64,000 bases of DNA, taken from contig CALAHF010000104.1 in NCBI GenBank assembly GCA_937891465.1, positions 24,501 to 88,500 on the forward strand, given 5' to 3'. This DNA is from an uncultured Verrucomicrobiales bacterium (GTDB lineage Bacteria > Verrucomicrobiota > Verrucomicrobiia > Verrucomicrobiales > DEV007). Each line of letters begins with the position of its first letter. Within the stretch, counting starts at the first letter, position 1. The notes under the pieces were generated by a model, which had not been told where the DNA came from, did no database searches, and was given only the letters and a program-made list of their open reading frames with translations. A program made the translations under genes and the position numbers. Shown in pieces: positions 52,786 through 62,061 of the stretch.

Positions 52786-54155
52786 TCGTAAGCTTTGGCG
52801 GATGCATCGACGTCCATTTCCCAGGCAGTGAGAAGTTTGGTGAGACGAGCAACCGCATCGGGATTGGAGTCTGCAAGGTTGTTGGATTCGCCAAGATCGG
52901 CGTCGAGATCGTAAAGCTCCGGGCCCTTTTTCCCAATGAAGCAGAGCTTATGTCGCCCGTGGCGAATTGCCTTGCTACTTCCCATTCGCCAAAAGAGCGA
53001 TCGTGAGTCAAGCGGTTTGGAATCGAAGAAAGTGGCGCGCAGATCGGCTCCGTCGCAATGATTCAAGTTAGCGGAATCCACATCAGCGAGCCGGGCAAAG
53101 GTGGGAAAAAGATCGAAGGTCATGGCTGTTTCCCGACAGACCGAGGCGGAGATTTTCCCAGGCCACGAGAAGATCGCCGGAACGCGATGACCACCTTCGT
53201 AAACCTGACCTTTCTCCCCACGCAAAGGACCCATATCGGAGATGTTTTTGAAGCCGCCCGCGTAATCAAGATAGCCGCCGTTGTCGGAGCTAAAGACAAC
53301 CAGAGTATTTTCGGTAAGGCCGTATTCTTCAAGAGCTGCGATGATGACTCCCACGCTCTTGTCCAGGCTTTCGATCATCGCCGTGAGATGCGGTCGAACA
53401 TTCGAGCGATCAGGAATGACGCCCCACTTGTCTTTCATGTAAGAGTTCCCTGCCTTTCGATGAGCGGGATCATCCGGACCCTGCCACGGAAAATGAACAG
53501 CAAGATGAGGAACGTGGAGGAAGAAAGGGCGATCGTGATGACGCTCTATAAAGTCAGTCGCATGAGTCGTGAGCAAATCCGTGGTGTAGCCTTCTTCCAT
53601 CGCGATGGCGTCGTCTTTCCACCAGTCTTGATTGCCGGAGCGATCAACCTGCGTGTGGTAATCCCCGTCCCCCGAAAGCAGGCCGAGGAATTCGTCGAAG
53701 CCCTGATTGGTTGGTAAATAAGGAGCTTCGTAACCCAGGTGCCATTTACCGAAACAGCCGGTCACATATCCCGCGGCTCGCATTACTTCTGCGATCGTGA
53801 CGGCTTCGAGAGGAAGACCGGGGTCATTGCGGGCTCCACTGAGCGCCGATTCGAAGCGACGTCCAAAACGACTTTGATAAAGACCAGTGAGTAATGCTGC
53901 CCGGGTGGGAGAACACATCGGGCCATTGCTGTGAAAGTCAGTGAAGCGAACCCCACCAGCCGCTAGCCGATCAATGTGAGGAGTCTTATTTTCGGTGTTT
54001 CCATAACAGCCGAGGTCGCCGTAACCGAGATCATCCGCGAGGATGAAAACGATATTTGGCTTGGATCCCTCCGCCGCCGGCAATCGAACACCCACTGCTG
54101 ACAGCAGGAGAACGGAGAGAAAAATTCTACACACGAAATTCATCATTCCGTTCAC
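52782..54155 (-). CDS. Secreted sulfatase, canonical CSPTR
   Basis: A 457-residue protein with signal peptide (to about 29, LPAAEG). ADDLGYGDLGCYG (about 40-52) and the canonical formylglycine motif C81-S-P-T-R85 are intact, followed by GKWHLGYEA (about 135) and HVPHLAVHFPW (about 205). It is close to N-acetylgalactosamine-6-sulfatase types in length. It is translationally coupled to both neighbours by 4-bp overlaps. Confidence 0.86.
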   Translation of the reverse strand: MNGMMNFVCRIFLSVLLLSAVGVRLPAAEGSKPNIVFILADDLGYGDLGCYGNTENKTPHIDRLAAGGVRFTDFHSNGPMCSPTRAALLTGLYQSRFGRRFESALSGARNDPGLPLEAVTIAEVMRAAGYVTGCFGKWHLGYEAPYLPTNQGFDEFLGLLSGDGDYHTQVDRSGNQDWWKDDAIAMEEGYTTDLLTTHATDFIERHHDRPFFLHVPHLAVHFPWQGPDDPAHRKAGNSYMKDKWGVIPDRSNVRPHLTAMIESLDKSVGVIIAALEEYGLTENTLVVFSSDNGGYLDYAGGFKNISDMGPLRGEKGQVYEGGHRVPAIFSWPGKISASVCRETAMTFDLFPTFARLADVDSANLNHCDGADLRATFFDSKPLDSRSLFWRMGSSKAIRHGRHKLCFIGKKGPELYDLDADLGESNNLADSNPDAVARLTKLLTAWEMDVDASAKAYE

Positions 54156-55297
54156 AGTTTCCCCGGATCAACCACGGCATGTTTCACGCCTTCACGGTTG
54201 TAGGTGTATACAATATTCAGGAGCCCGTCGGATGTCTGGATAATAGCCGGATAACTATATTCACCGAAATGACGTCGCTGGTCGGCATCTTCAGGATGAG
54301 GCCCGGTTTCATGTTCGAATGTTAAAACGGGCTTCCAAGTTTCCCCGTCAGATGAGAGCGCGAGATTGAGAATTCGGCGCGGCTTGAGAACTGGGCCGTC
54401 TTTCTGTCTTACACCCCCTTCCGAATGATTATAGATCACGATCTGCCGACCGTCTTTTAAGGTCACTGCATCCGTTCCGGAATTAGGATTAGGAAGCTCA
54501 GTAGCGCTGAGCGGGCTCCACGTTTTACCCGCATCATTAGACCAGCTCTGAAGAACACTCTTTTCCCGACTGCGACAAAGAATCTGCATTCGATTGTCTG
54601 GATAGGTCAGGATGCTCGGTTGAATCGCGTGGAAAATTTCCCCCGTATGGATCGGCCCGATAACTTCCCAAGTCTTGCCAAGATCCCTCGTCACTTCAAA
54701 GTGGATTCGCCAAAGCGAAGAGCCATCGGGATTCTCGATCTCCGTACTCGAAGGGCAAAAAATAGTGCCGTCTTCGAGTTGAATCGGCTTGTTTTTTACC
54801 GGGCCGAGGAGGTGCCCGATCGTGTGGGCTTCGCCAAGCTTAGTAGGCCATGACCACGTTTTGCCACCGTCTTCAGAAGTCGTGAGCATTCCCCACCACT
54901 CGCGCGGATGCGGGCCAACTTTGTAAAAAAGCATCAGGGGCCCCTCAGCGGGTTGAAAAAGAACCGGGTTCCACGTGGGGTAACGAAGATTCGAGGATTG
55001 AACGCCGTTGACGATCTCGACAGATTCAGTCCATTTCCCATTTTCCTGTCGGGAAACACGAATACCCACGTCGGGGTTCATCTCCCGGCTACCAGCGAAC
55101 CAGGCGACAACAAGACCGGTTGGCGTCTCAACGATGGTTGACGCATGACATTCCTTGGTCGGCTTGTTGGCCAGATCAAAGATTTGTTCCGAGGAAACGA
55201 GAGCGCCCTGACCAGCTTCAGCAACAGGAGGGAGATCAGCAGCGTGAATCGAAGACGCCACGGTTAAAGCGAAGAAAGTAACGGAGAAGCTTTTCAT
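54152..55297 (-). CDS. Sialidase-like exported protein (BNR type)
   Basis: A 381-residue protein with signal peptide (to about 19, SIHAAD). Typical features are TIVETPTGLVVAWFAGSREMNPDVG near 55-80, SEDGGKTWSWPTKLGEA (about 140), and VTRDLGKTWEVIGP (about 205), which are Asp-box-like. First gene of the unit; the three products should act on a sulfated, perhaps sialylated or uronic, glycan outside the cytoplasm. Known relatives include neuraminidase-like proteins without proven activity. Confidence 0.8.
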   Translation of the reverse strand: MKSFSVTFFALTVASSIHAADLPPVAEAGQGALVSSEQIFDLANKPTKECHASTIVETPTGLVVAWFAGSREMNPDVGIRVSRQENGKWTESVEIVNGVQSSNLRYPTWNPVLFQPAEGPLMLFYKVGPHPREWWGMLTTSEDGGKTWSWPTKLGEAHTIGHLLGPVKNKPIQLEDGTIFCPSSTEIENPDGSSLWRIHFEVTRDLGKTWEVIGPIHTGEIFHAIQPSILTYPDNRMQILCRSREKSVLQSWSNDAGKTWSPLSATELPNPNSGTDAVTLKDGRQIVIYNHSEGGVRQKDGPVLKPRRILNLALSSDGETWKPVLTFEHETGPHPEDADQRRHFGEYSYPAIIQTSDGLLNIVYTYNREGVKHAVVDPGKL

Positions 55298-55366
55298 GTG
55301 TTTGTTTTTGCTGGTGCCTTTGTTAGTCAGTCCTTGTCGGTCATTTCAAAAAACATCATTTCCTTT

Positions 55367-56254
55367 TCACTTCTTCTCCAACTCCAAAAGCTGCTTCGCA
55401 AAGCGGCGGCCAATTTCTTCCATCGCGGTGGTGTCGTAGTGCGTCCCGTCGCCGATATGACCTTTGACATCGCGCGCGTCGACGCAGGCAGTGTGGGGTT
55501 TTTGATTTGGAAGATCGAGGAGGATTTCGTTGATTTTGCGTTTGTGCCCGGAGTTCGCCTTTTCGACGAGCTCACCAATCGTAGCAGCAATGAACGGCAA
55601 TGTCGGGTCGGCGAGATCTGCTCGAAGACGATCAACGAGATCGGAAAGTGCATCGGCATAAAGCGGGATTTTTTCTTCATTCGAATCGCCTTCTCCTTGC
55701 AACCAAAGCACGCCACGGAGTTTCGTTTTTCCAGCGGGGCCCTGTTCCAATGCCAGCTTCACTTTTCGAATCGCATTGGTATAGAGAGCACTCTTTTCAC
55801 TCCATTGAGCAATCTTGGTTCCGCCTCTCGCCGCCGGAATCAATCCGATTCTGGAACCCTCCGAAGCCTCCGCAATTTTCTCAGCGAACATCAAACCTGA
55901 ACCGACTCCGGCATTGTCGTGACCTTTGAACGTCTTCGCATCGCCTGTGAGATGAAGTGGATGACGGGCATTAAACCAACCATCCGAAGGCAGATGCATC
56001 ATGATGATGCGCGGATCGTTTTTCGCCTTTTCAGGCATAAACCCACGTCCTTTCATATTCGATTGTCCGATGAGAAGAAATAGATCGAGGCGTTCGGTCT
56101 TGTCCGGAAAAGCTCCGATATCCGCCTTGATGAGCGGCGCTCCCGTCGGAGCCGGAGTTGAAACTCTTCCGGACTTCTTGGCTGTTTGGGCCGAGGCAAA
56201 GCTGGTGGCAAGCACTAACAGGGCTGCGAAAAAAGTGTAGCGTAGAGGAAGCAT
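55367..56254 (-). CDS. SGNH sialate O-acetylesterase-like protein
   Basis: A 295-residue protein starting MLPLRYTFFA (signal peptide to about 22, FASAQ). SGNH blocks: block I LLIGQSNMKGRG with the catalytic serine (about 62-73), block III LWLQGEGDS (about 185), block V DGTHYD with the catalytic Asp and His (about 270). These match the DUF303/sialate O-acetylesterase family (also acetyl xylan esterases), which remove acetyl groups from sugars. It probably cooperates with the sialidase-like and sulfatase genes downstream. Confidence 0.85.
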   Translation of the reverse strand: MLPLRYTFFAALLVLATSFASAQTAKKSGRVSTPAPTGAPLIKADIGAFPDKTERLDLFLLIGQSNMKGRGFMPEKAKNDPRIIMMHLPSDGWFNARHPLHLTGDAKTFKGHDNAGVGSGLMFAEKIAEASEGSRIGLIPAARGGTKIAQWSEKSALYTNAIRKVKLALEQGPAGKTKLRGVLWLQGEGDSNEEKIPLYADALSDLVDRLRADLADPTLPFIAATIGELVEKANSGHKRKINEILLDLPNQKPHTACVDARDVKGHIGDGTHYDTTAMEEIGRRFAKQLLELEKK

Positions 56255-56411
56255 GATTTTGATTTGGAAAAAAATTCGAAATGGAAATGCGATTCGATTT
56301 TTTATCACGAATTCCGCCCGATAGAAATGGTTTTACACGGATTGTTTTCGATCGGTCAAAATAGAATCGAAACCTTCGCTAAGGATTTGAGTTCACTCTT
56401 TTAATCCTTTC

Positions 56412-57830
56412 ATGAAAGTTCCAGCTGTAATCGCCACTTTGCTCACCTTGATTTCAATCCACGGAATCGCTCAGGAGCAACCCAACTTCATCTTCCTGCT
56501 CTCCGATGATCAGTCATGGACCGGGCTGTCCTGCCAGATGCATCCGGAGATGCCCGAATCCAAAAGCTCGTTCATCGAAACGCCGAACATCGCGCGGCTC
56601 GCCAGCGAGGGGATGCGATTTAGCGCCGCGTATTCTCCGGCCTCAGTTTGTTCGCCGACGCGGATCAGTTTGCAGACGGGGAAAAGCCCGGCGCAGTGTC
56701 AGTGGACAAAAGCGGCTCCGCCGATGACAGAATCCGACGGCTTCAAATTGATCGCCCCTCAAAATCGCCGCCACATTCAAACGGACGAAACGACCATCGG
56801 CGAGCTGCTGCAATCAGCCGGATACACCACCGCTCATTTTGGAAAATGGCATATCGGAGGCGGTGGTCCGGCTGATCATGGCTATGACGAATGCGATGGT
56901 GAAACGGGCAACAACGATGCTGCGCCACACCTTCCTCCCAATCCTGTCGATATTTTTGGAATGGGCGAACGGGCCATGGCGGTGATGTCTGAATCGAAAA
57001 AGACCAAAAAGCCGTTCTTCATTCAGATGTCCTACCACGCGCTGCATTATCCGCAAAACGCACCGCCGGAGCTGATTAAAAAATACACAGAACTGATTCC
57101 CGGAGGGCGCGAAAAAGAGATCGGACGTTCTGCGATGAGCGAGGCTTTGGATCAGGGAGTCGGGCTTTTGCTGGAGAAAATCAAAGCGCTCGGAATCGCC
57201 GAGAACACCTATGTGATCTACATGTCCGACAACGGTTCTTCGAACAGAGGCATGCTTCGCGGCGGAAAAGGTGGCGTTTGGGAAGGCGGCGTTCGTGTTC
57301 CCCTGATCATTCGTGGCCCGGGAATCGCAGCAAATTCTTGGAGTCATCAACGCGTCGTCGGATACGACTTTTATCCTACATTTTGTGAGTTAGCGGGCGT
57401 TCAAAAACCCCTCCCCAAAACAACCGAAGGCGGCTCCATTTCCCATCTCTTTCGCGGAGAAGAAAAACCGGTCACGCGCCCGCGAAAAGAACTCGTTTTT
57501 CATTTCCCCCACTACCAAGGCGATACGCCTCATTCGACCCTGTTGCTAGACAATCTCAAAATCGCGCACTTTTACGAAGACCAAAAAACATACCTCTTCG
57601 ATCTCGATAAAGACATTCAAGAAAGTAACGACCTCGCCAGCGAACAACCTGAAATCGTTAGTGACATGCGCAATCGGCTTTTCGCTTATCTAAAAGAAGT
57701 CGACGCACAAATGCCCGTAAAAAATCCAAGTTACGATCCAGCAAACCCGCCATCAGTGGGGAGAACAAAAGGCGGTGGCAAAGGGGCGAAAGGAAAAGGT
57801 AAGGGCAAAGGAGGAAAGCAAAAAAGGTGA
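56412..57830 (+). CDS. Secreted sulfatase, canonical CSPTR, Gly/Lys tail
   Basis: A 472-residue protein with signal peptide (to about 20, IHGIAQE). LLSDDQSWTGLSC (about 28-40) gives the metal site and C80-S-P-T-R84 the formylglycine motif; GKWHIGGGG (about 142) and MSYHALHYP (about 206) follow. The last 25 residues are low-complexity Gly/Lys (GGGKGAKGKGKGKGGKQ), possibly electrostatic anchoring to polyanionic glycans. The next gene starts 19 bp later. Confidence 0.85.
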   Translation: MKVPAVIATLLTLISIHGIAQEQPNFIFLLSDDQSWTGLSCQMHPEMPESKSSFIETPNIARLASEGMRFSAAYSPASVCSPTRISLQTGKSPAQCQWTKAAPPMTESDGFKLIAPQNRRHIQTDETTIGELLQSAGYTTAHFGKWHIGGGGPADHGYDECDGETGNNDAAPHLPPNPVDIFGMGERAMAVMSESKKTKKPFFIQMSYHALHYPQNAPPELIKKYTELIPGGREKEIGRSAMSEALDQGVGLLLEKIKALGIAENTYVIYMSDNGSSNRGMLRGGKGGVWEGGVRVPLIIRGPGIAANSWSHQRVVGYDFYPTFCELAGVQKPLPKTTEGGSISHLFRGEEKPVTRPRKELVFHFPHYQGDTPHSTLLLDNLKIAHFYEDQKTYLFDLDKDIQESNDLASEQPEIVSDMRNRLFAYLKEVDAQMPVKNPSYDPANPPSVGRTKGGGKGAKGKGKGKGGKQKR

Positions 57831-57849
57831 GACCAACTTTAACCTTCCA

Positions 57850-59448
57850 ATGAAAACTGACTTCAAAATTTCAGCGGATAGGGACGATTTCCCTCAATCG
57901 TCCGCATCGTCCCTACCAACTTCCCACGAACCAACAGGGTACGTTCATCGAACCAATAGGGTCTGTTCGTACGCGCTTTGCTTGGCTCTCGTTTTGTTCT
58001 GCTCCACATCAGCCTTTGCTCAAAAACAAAAAAAAGGCGGCGGCGGAAAAGGCGGGAACAAGCCGGACAAAAAAAACACCGATACCTGGAGCGCTGAAGA
58101 ATACAGCGGACTTCGTGGTGAAAAAGAACTGCAAACGGCGATGGCTTCGAAAGGATTTGCCTGGCTATCCGGTTCGCCCGCCGATAACGAAAAGCTTTCA
58201 GTCGGGAAAAACGCGCAGTTTTTCGGATTCGTCGCGCTGCGTTATCAAAGCGGTCGTGCGGCGAATCGCGGAACCCTCGGCCGGGCTATGTTCGCCATTG
58301 CGGATGGTGCCCAACGCAAGGGAATGGCGGACGCCGTGAAATCAGAGAAACAAGCACTCACGGAATGGTGGGCGGTTCGCGAGGAAATCCTGACGTTGCT
58401 GGAAGACCATCTTTACACCGGCCTGCCCATCGATCGGGAAAAATTAATGCCGCTCGGCGAACGATTTACAATTCTCAATTCCACCGTCGCAACACACGAA
58501 GCTGTCGCCTACGCCGCTCTCGAAGATTCGCTGACAGATGAGCAGCGCGATCTTTTAAAAAAGTGGCGGGCAGATGCCGAGAGCGCTGGAAAACACGGCA
58601 AAGGCATTCGCGTCGAAGCACCGGGATTTGAACGCAACGATGCAAAATTACTCGAAGATCTTTACGCCAAAGCCTTCGCTTGGATCACTGGAAAACCGGA
58701 GGACAACGAAATCATCCCAATCGGCCAGCCCGTGCAATTTTTCGGATTCGTATCGATCCGGCATAAAAGTGGGCACGCCGCGAGTCGCGGAACGATCTCC
58801 AAAGATTTCTCAGCAATGCTGAACAGCGAGCAGCAAAAACTCATCAATGATGCAGTGAGAATTCAGATTCCAGTCGTGCGCGAATTTCTTGAAAACCGTC
58901 ACGAATTTCTCAATCAAATGGCGGCATTGAGAACCGATCCGGGTGGCTACAAAAAAAATCACGCTGATCAACTTTCTAAAGAAATGGGGCGGCTCGAAAT
59001 GGAAGCCGCCATCATCGAAGCCGAAGCCTACCGAAAAATCCGCGCGTCGATGAGCGACGATCAGGTCGCGGCCATGATGAAAATGCGGGGCGAATTTGTC
59101 ATCGACGAAAACCAAATTGCATCCATGGACATGAAAGAACGTGGCGCAACGCTTTCGGTTTTATGTTCAGGGTGCCACGGAGCACCCGGCCAGCATCGAG
59201 CCGGGTTTCCAGCACCAACGCTTGATGGTTTTTGGGACCGAAAAATCGCCTCAGCGTCGAATTTCGAATTTTCCGACGCGCTCACTAAAGTAGCCAAAAG
59301 CGGCGACGAAAAATGGACGCCTGAATTGCTCGATCAATATCTTACCAACCCGAAAAAATTCGCCCCCGGAACCAAGATGGAATTTCAGGGCTTCTTAAAT
59401 CCAGATGATCGCAAGGCGGTGATCGAACATTTGAAAACGTCGCGCTGA
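57850..59448 (+). CDS. Cytochrome c with duplicated N-terminal module
   Basis: A 532-residue exported protein. Residues 1-40 are unusual: an N-terminal stretch encoded partly by an inverted repeat and by AACAGGGT repeat copy 8 precedes the hydrophobic ALCLALVLFCSTSAFAQ signal. The mature part has two copies of one module (FGFVALRYQSGRAANRGT near 125; FGFVSIRHKSGHAASRGT near 298) and then a c-type haem site LCSGCH (Cys439, Cys442, His443). The module family is unknown. Probably an electron carrier or oxidoreductase partner in the periplasm. Confidence 0.7.
   Translation: MKTDFKISADRDDFPQSSASSLPTSHEPTGYVHRTNRVCSYALCLALVLFCSTSAFAQKQKKGGGGKGGNKPDKKNTDTWSAEEYSGLRGEKELQTAMASKGFAWLSGSPADNEKLSVGKNAQFFGFVALRYQSGRAANRGTLGRAMFAIADGAQRKGMADAVKSEKQALTEWWAVREEILTLLEDHLYTGLPIDREKLMPLGERFTILNSTVATHEAVAYAALEDSLTDEQRDLLKKWRADAESAGKHGKGIRVEAPGFERNDAKLLEDLYAKAFAWITGKPEDNEIIPIGQPVQFFGFVSIRHKSGHAASRGTISKDFSAMLNSEQQKLINDAVRIQIPVVREFLENRHEFLNQMAALRTDPGGYKKNHADQLSKEMGRLEMEAAIIEAEAYRKIRASMSDDQVAAMMKMRGEFVIDENQIASMDMKERGATLSVLCSGCHGAPGQHRAGFPAPTLDGFWDRKIASASNFEFSDALTKVAKSGDEKWTPELLDQYLTNPKKFAPGTKMEFQGFLNPDDRKAVIEHLKTSR
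57926..57971. repeat. AACAGGGT repeat, copy 8, inside a reading frame
   Basis: ACGAACCAACAGGGTACGTTC then ATCGAACCAATAGGGTCTGTTCGT: two direct units, close to the copy at 39541. It codes for the residues HEPTGYVHRTNRVCS of the cytochrome signal region. Confidence 0.85.
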
Positions 59449-59481
59449 ACAGACTGTGGGCACTTCTTAAAACTAAGGCGT

Positions 59482-60372
59482 TCACTCCTCATCGACCGGT
59501 CGCTGCTTCCATGGCATCGGCATGGTCGGTGGGACTCGATGACGATCCTTCCGCTGATCTTTCGGGCGCGGATGAAACCAGGTCACCATCCGCACCAGCT
59601 GTTTGACGGCCTCATCGTAAGCAGCCTTACCTTTTTCAACGGTCGCCAGCTCTGCTTCCCCGAGAACGCCGGAATCTGAATAGCTGCTGGTCCACGAAAC
59701 CGCCGTTCCCGGTCCCGCTTGAAACAGATCGACGAAATTGAAGGGGCTCTCCTCCTCGTTGAATGAAATGGTGCCGTTCTTGATTTTGTCTTTCCGAACG
59801 TTGTCCTCGTCGAGGTAGAGATACAACGAAGTCTCCAACTCGCAGGCGTGCGCGCAACCACCGGGAAATTTGCTCTCCCGCCAGCCCGGCAGGAAGTCTT
59901 TGTCGACGGTCAAGAGTTGCCACCAGCCCGTCAAAATGCATTCGGCGTCGGTTTCAAGATTGGTGCGACGGGCCACCAGATCGAGATTCGGCATGTTGGA
60001 ACCATGTCCGTTGAGAAGGATGATTTTCTTAAATCCGTGATAGGCCAGCGAACGGGTGATATCGAGCACGTGACGAATGAAGGTCTCGGAGTCGTTATTG
60101 ATCGTGCCTGGAAAATCCATGACGTGGCCGGTGTATCCGTAACTGACCGTAGGCAGAACCAGAATGTTTTCAGGACTGTTCAACCCTGCCCCGAGGGCGA
60201 TACTAGTCGGACAAATAAGATCTACATCGAGCGGAAGATGCGGTCCGTGCTGCTCGACGGCTCCGCAGGGAACGATACAAACTTTCCCCAAATCGACCGC
60301 ATCATTAATCTCCGGCCAGGTCAATTTTTCGTAACGGTGTTCCGTTTTAGCTCGATTGGATTCAGTGCTCAT
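59482..60372 (-). CDS. Creatininase family amidohydrolase
   Basis: A 296-residue protein. Metal-binding motifs of the creatininase family are GAVEQHGPHLPLDVDL (about 37-52), GYTGHVMDFPGT (about 82-93) and LNGHGSNMPNL (about 117-127), with an ELETSLYL glutamate near 178. The family hydrolyses creatinine or cyclic amide-like substrates and related sugar or cofactor intermediates; the substrate is unknown here. It is the last gene of the minus-strand group with the symporter and the enolase-superfamily enzyme. Confidence 0.85.
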   Translation of the reverse strand: MSTESNRAKTEHRYEKLTWPEINDAVDLGKVCIVPCGAVEQHGPHLPLDVDLICPTSIALGAGLNSPENILVLPTVSYGYTGHVMDFPGTINNDSETFIRHVLDITRSLAYHGFKKIILLNGHGSNMPNLDLVARRTNLETDAECILTGWWQLLTVDKDFLPGWRESKFPGGCAHACELETSLYLYLDEDNVRKDKIKNGTISFNEEESPFNFVDLFQAGPGTAVSWTSSYSDSGVLGEAELATVEKGKAAYDEAVKQLVRMVTWFHPRPKDQRKDRHRVPPTMPMPWKQRPVDEE

Positions 60373-60393
60373 ATTGATTTTTGGTGATCGGTT

Positions 60394-62058
60394 TTACCAG
60401 AGAAATAAGGCGGTGATGATCAGAGTGATGGCCAGCAAGACCCCGGCGATCAGGCCGGGACGCAGGTAGATCGGCGGGCCTTCTCCGGGAAACGGGTGCT
60501 CAGGAATGGGAGCCAAATCTTCGCTGCTTTCCTTCAGCCACTGATTGGCATTTTCTTGAACGGCAGGTTCATCGCCGTTCCATTTTCCGTAAAGCATCGT
60601 CGCTATCAAAGCACCGAGACCAGCGAAAATCATCGCCCATGGCAGAGCAACCCAACGTCCTGTGAACCATTCGGCCAGCCAGGTCGCGCCCGTTTCCGAT
60701 TCACGATCCCACAGCGCGATCATTCCATACGTTGCTCCTGCAACAATCCCCCACAGTCCCGATCGGCGATGTGCTTTTGTGAAAATACCAACGAGATAAA
60801 TCGTCAGCAACGGCGTCACAAACACAGGGATCAACGTAAGAAGCGCCTTCAGCATCGTGTCTTTCGATTGAATAAACGGCAGGTAAAGAAAGCCGGAAGC
60901 GAGAACCGCAAAGGTCGCGTACCGACTCACTTTTACGTAGTGGGTATCACCAGCATCCTTTTTTGATATGAGCCGGGCGTAGATATCGCGGGTAAAAACA
61001 GCGGACAACGATGAGCCTATTGAATCAAACGTGCTGACTGCTGCCGCGACAATTGCCGCAACAACGAGTCCTTTCAGGCCAATCCCAAGATACAGATTAG
61101 CGAGGTGCGGATAAAGCTGATCGGGCTGGGCGAAATCGGGAAAGAGAGAGCGACCAAACACGCCGAGACTTGCGGAACAAACCATGATGGGAATACTGAT
61201 GGTCGCTCCAAAAAGAGCCGCCATTTTCATATCCCAAAGCGAACGGGCTCCGAGCAAACGCATCACCTGACTGTGGTTGACCGTCCAGTACCCCGCCGCA
61301 ATGATGATCCAACCCAACGCCACAATCCACGGCGATGTGTTCCCGTTGTCCCCGTGGTAACGCCCCATGTGGAGCAGGTCCGAGGCTGGTTTTCCGCTCT
61401 CAGCGAGTGTTTGGGCTTCGAGTGCCGTTTCCATTCCGGACCAGCCACCCGCCGCTTTCCAGACCGCGAGGAAAATGACAATCATCCCAGCCATCATGAT
61501 AATTCCCTGAAGCGCATCCGTGACGACAACCGATCGCAATCCGCCCCATGAGGTGTAGATCGCTGCCGCAATCACCAGCAGGACAATGAACGTCCAGGCC
61601 ATCGTCGTGCTCATCCCCACCAGCCCGGTCAGCAATAGGAAAATCGACCAGATCATCAGGCCGAGAATGCTACTCCGATATTGAAGCTGGATGAATGCGC
61701 TGAGCACCCGGGTCGCAGGTCCAAAGCGCGCTTCCAAATATTCCGCATTCGTATATTGCCCGGCCCGCGAAATGGCAGGGGCCAGAAAAAAGGCGGCAAG
61801 AATGACTCCGACGAGACTCCCGGTGACGTGCACCATCAAGATGTGAAGCCCTTCTTTATAAGACGTTCCCGTGAGTGAAACCAGGTCCGCATTATCCACA
61901 TTCGTCGCGAACATTGACAGTCCAATCGCCCACCAGGCCAGAGAACGCCGCCCCAGAAACCATTCCTGTGAAGAATGCGTGCCCCGCGCCAGATAGAATC
62001 CAATGCCGAGGACGCTTCCGTTGAGCACCAAAACAATGATCCAGTCGAGTGCGGTCAT
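60394..62058 (-). CDS. Sodium:solute symporter family transporter
   Basis: A 554-residue protein with about 14 membrane segments. Family features: GRRSLAWWAIGLSMFATNVDNADLVSLTG in helix 1-2 region with the Na+ site, AGQYTNAEYLEARFG (about 102), and AAAVSTFDSIGSSLSAVFTRDIYARL (about 325-350). It imports sugars or organic acids with Na+. Its stop is 21 bp from the creatininase start, and its own start lies 3 bp after the enolase-family stop, so the three genes act together, probably on one small substrate. Confidence 0.88.
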   Translation of the reverse strand: MTALDWIIVLVLNGSVLGIGFYLARGTHSSQEWFLGRRSLAWWAIGLSMFATNVDNADLVSLTGTSYKEGLHILMVHVTGSLVGVILAAFFLAPAISRAGQYTNAEYLEARFGPATRVLSAFIQLQYRSSILGLMIWSIFLLLTGLVGMSTTMAWTFIVLLVIAAAIYTSWGGLRSVVVTDALQGIIMMAGMIVIFLAVWKAAGGWSGMETALEAQTLAESGKPASDLLHMGRYHGDNGNTSPWIVALGWIIIAAGYWTVNHSQVMRLLGARSLWDMKMAALFGATISIPIMVCSASLGVFGRSLFPDFAQPDQLYPHLANLYLGIGLKGLVVAAIVAAAVSTFDSIGSSLSAVFTRDIYARLISKKDAGDTHYVKVSRYATFAVLASGFLYLPFIQSKDTMLKALLTLIPVFVTPLLTIYLVGIFTKAHRRSGLWGIVAGATYGMIALWDRESETGATWLAEWFTGRWVALPWAMIFAGLGALIATMLYGKWNGDEPAVQENANQWLKESSEDLAPIPEHPFPGEGPPIYLRPGLIAGVLLAITLIITALFLW

Positions 62059-62061
62059 CGT

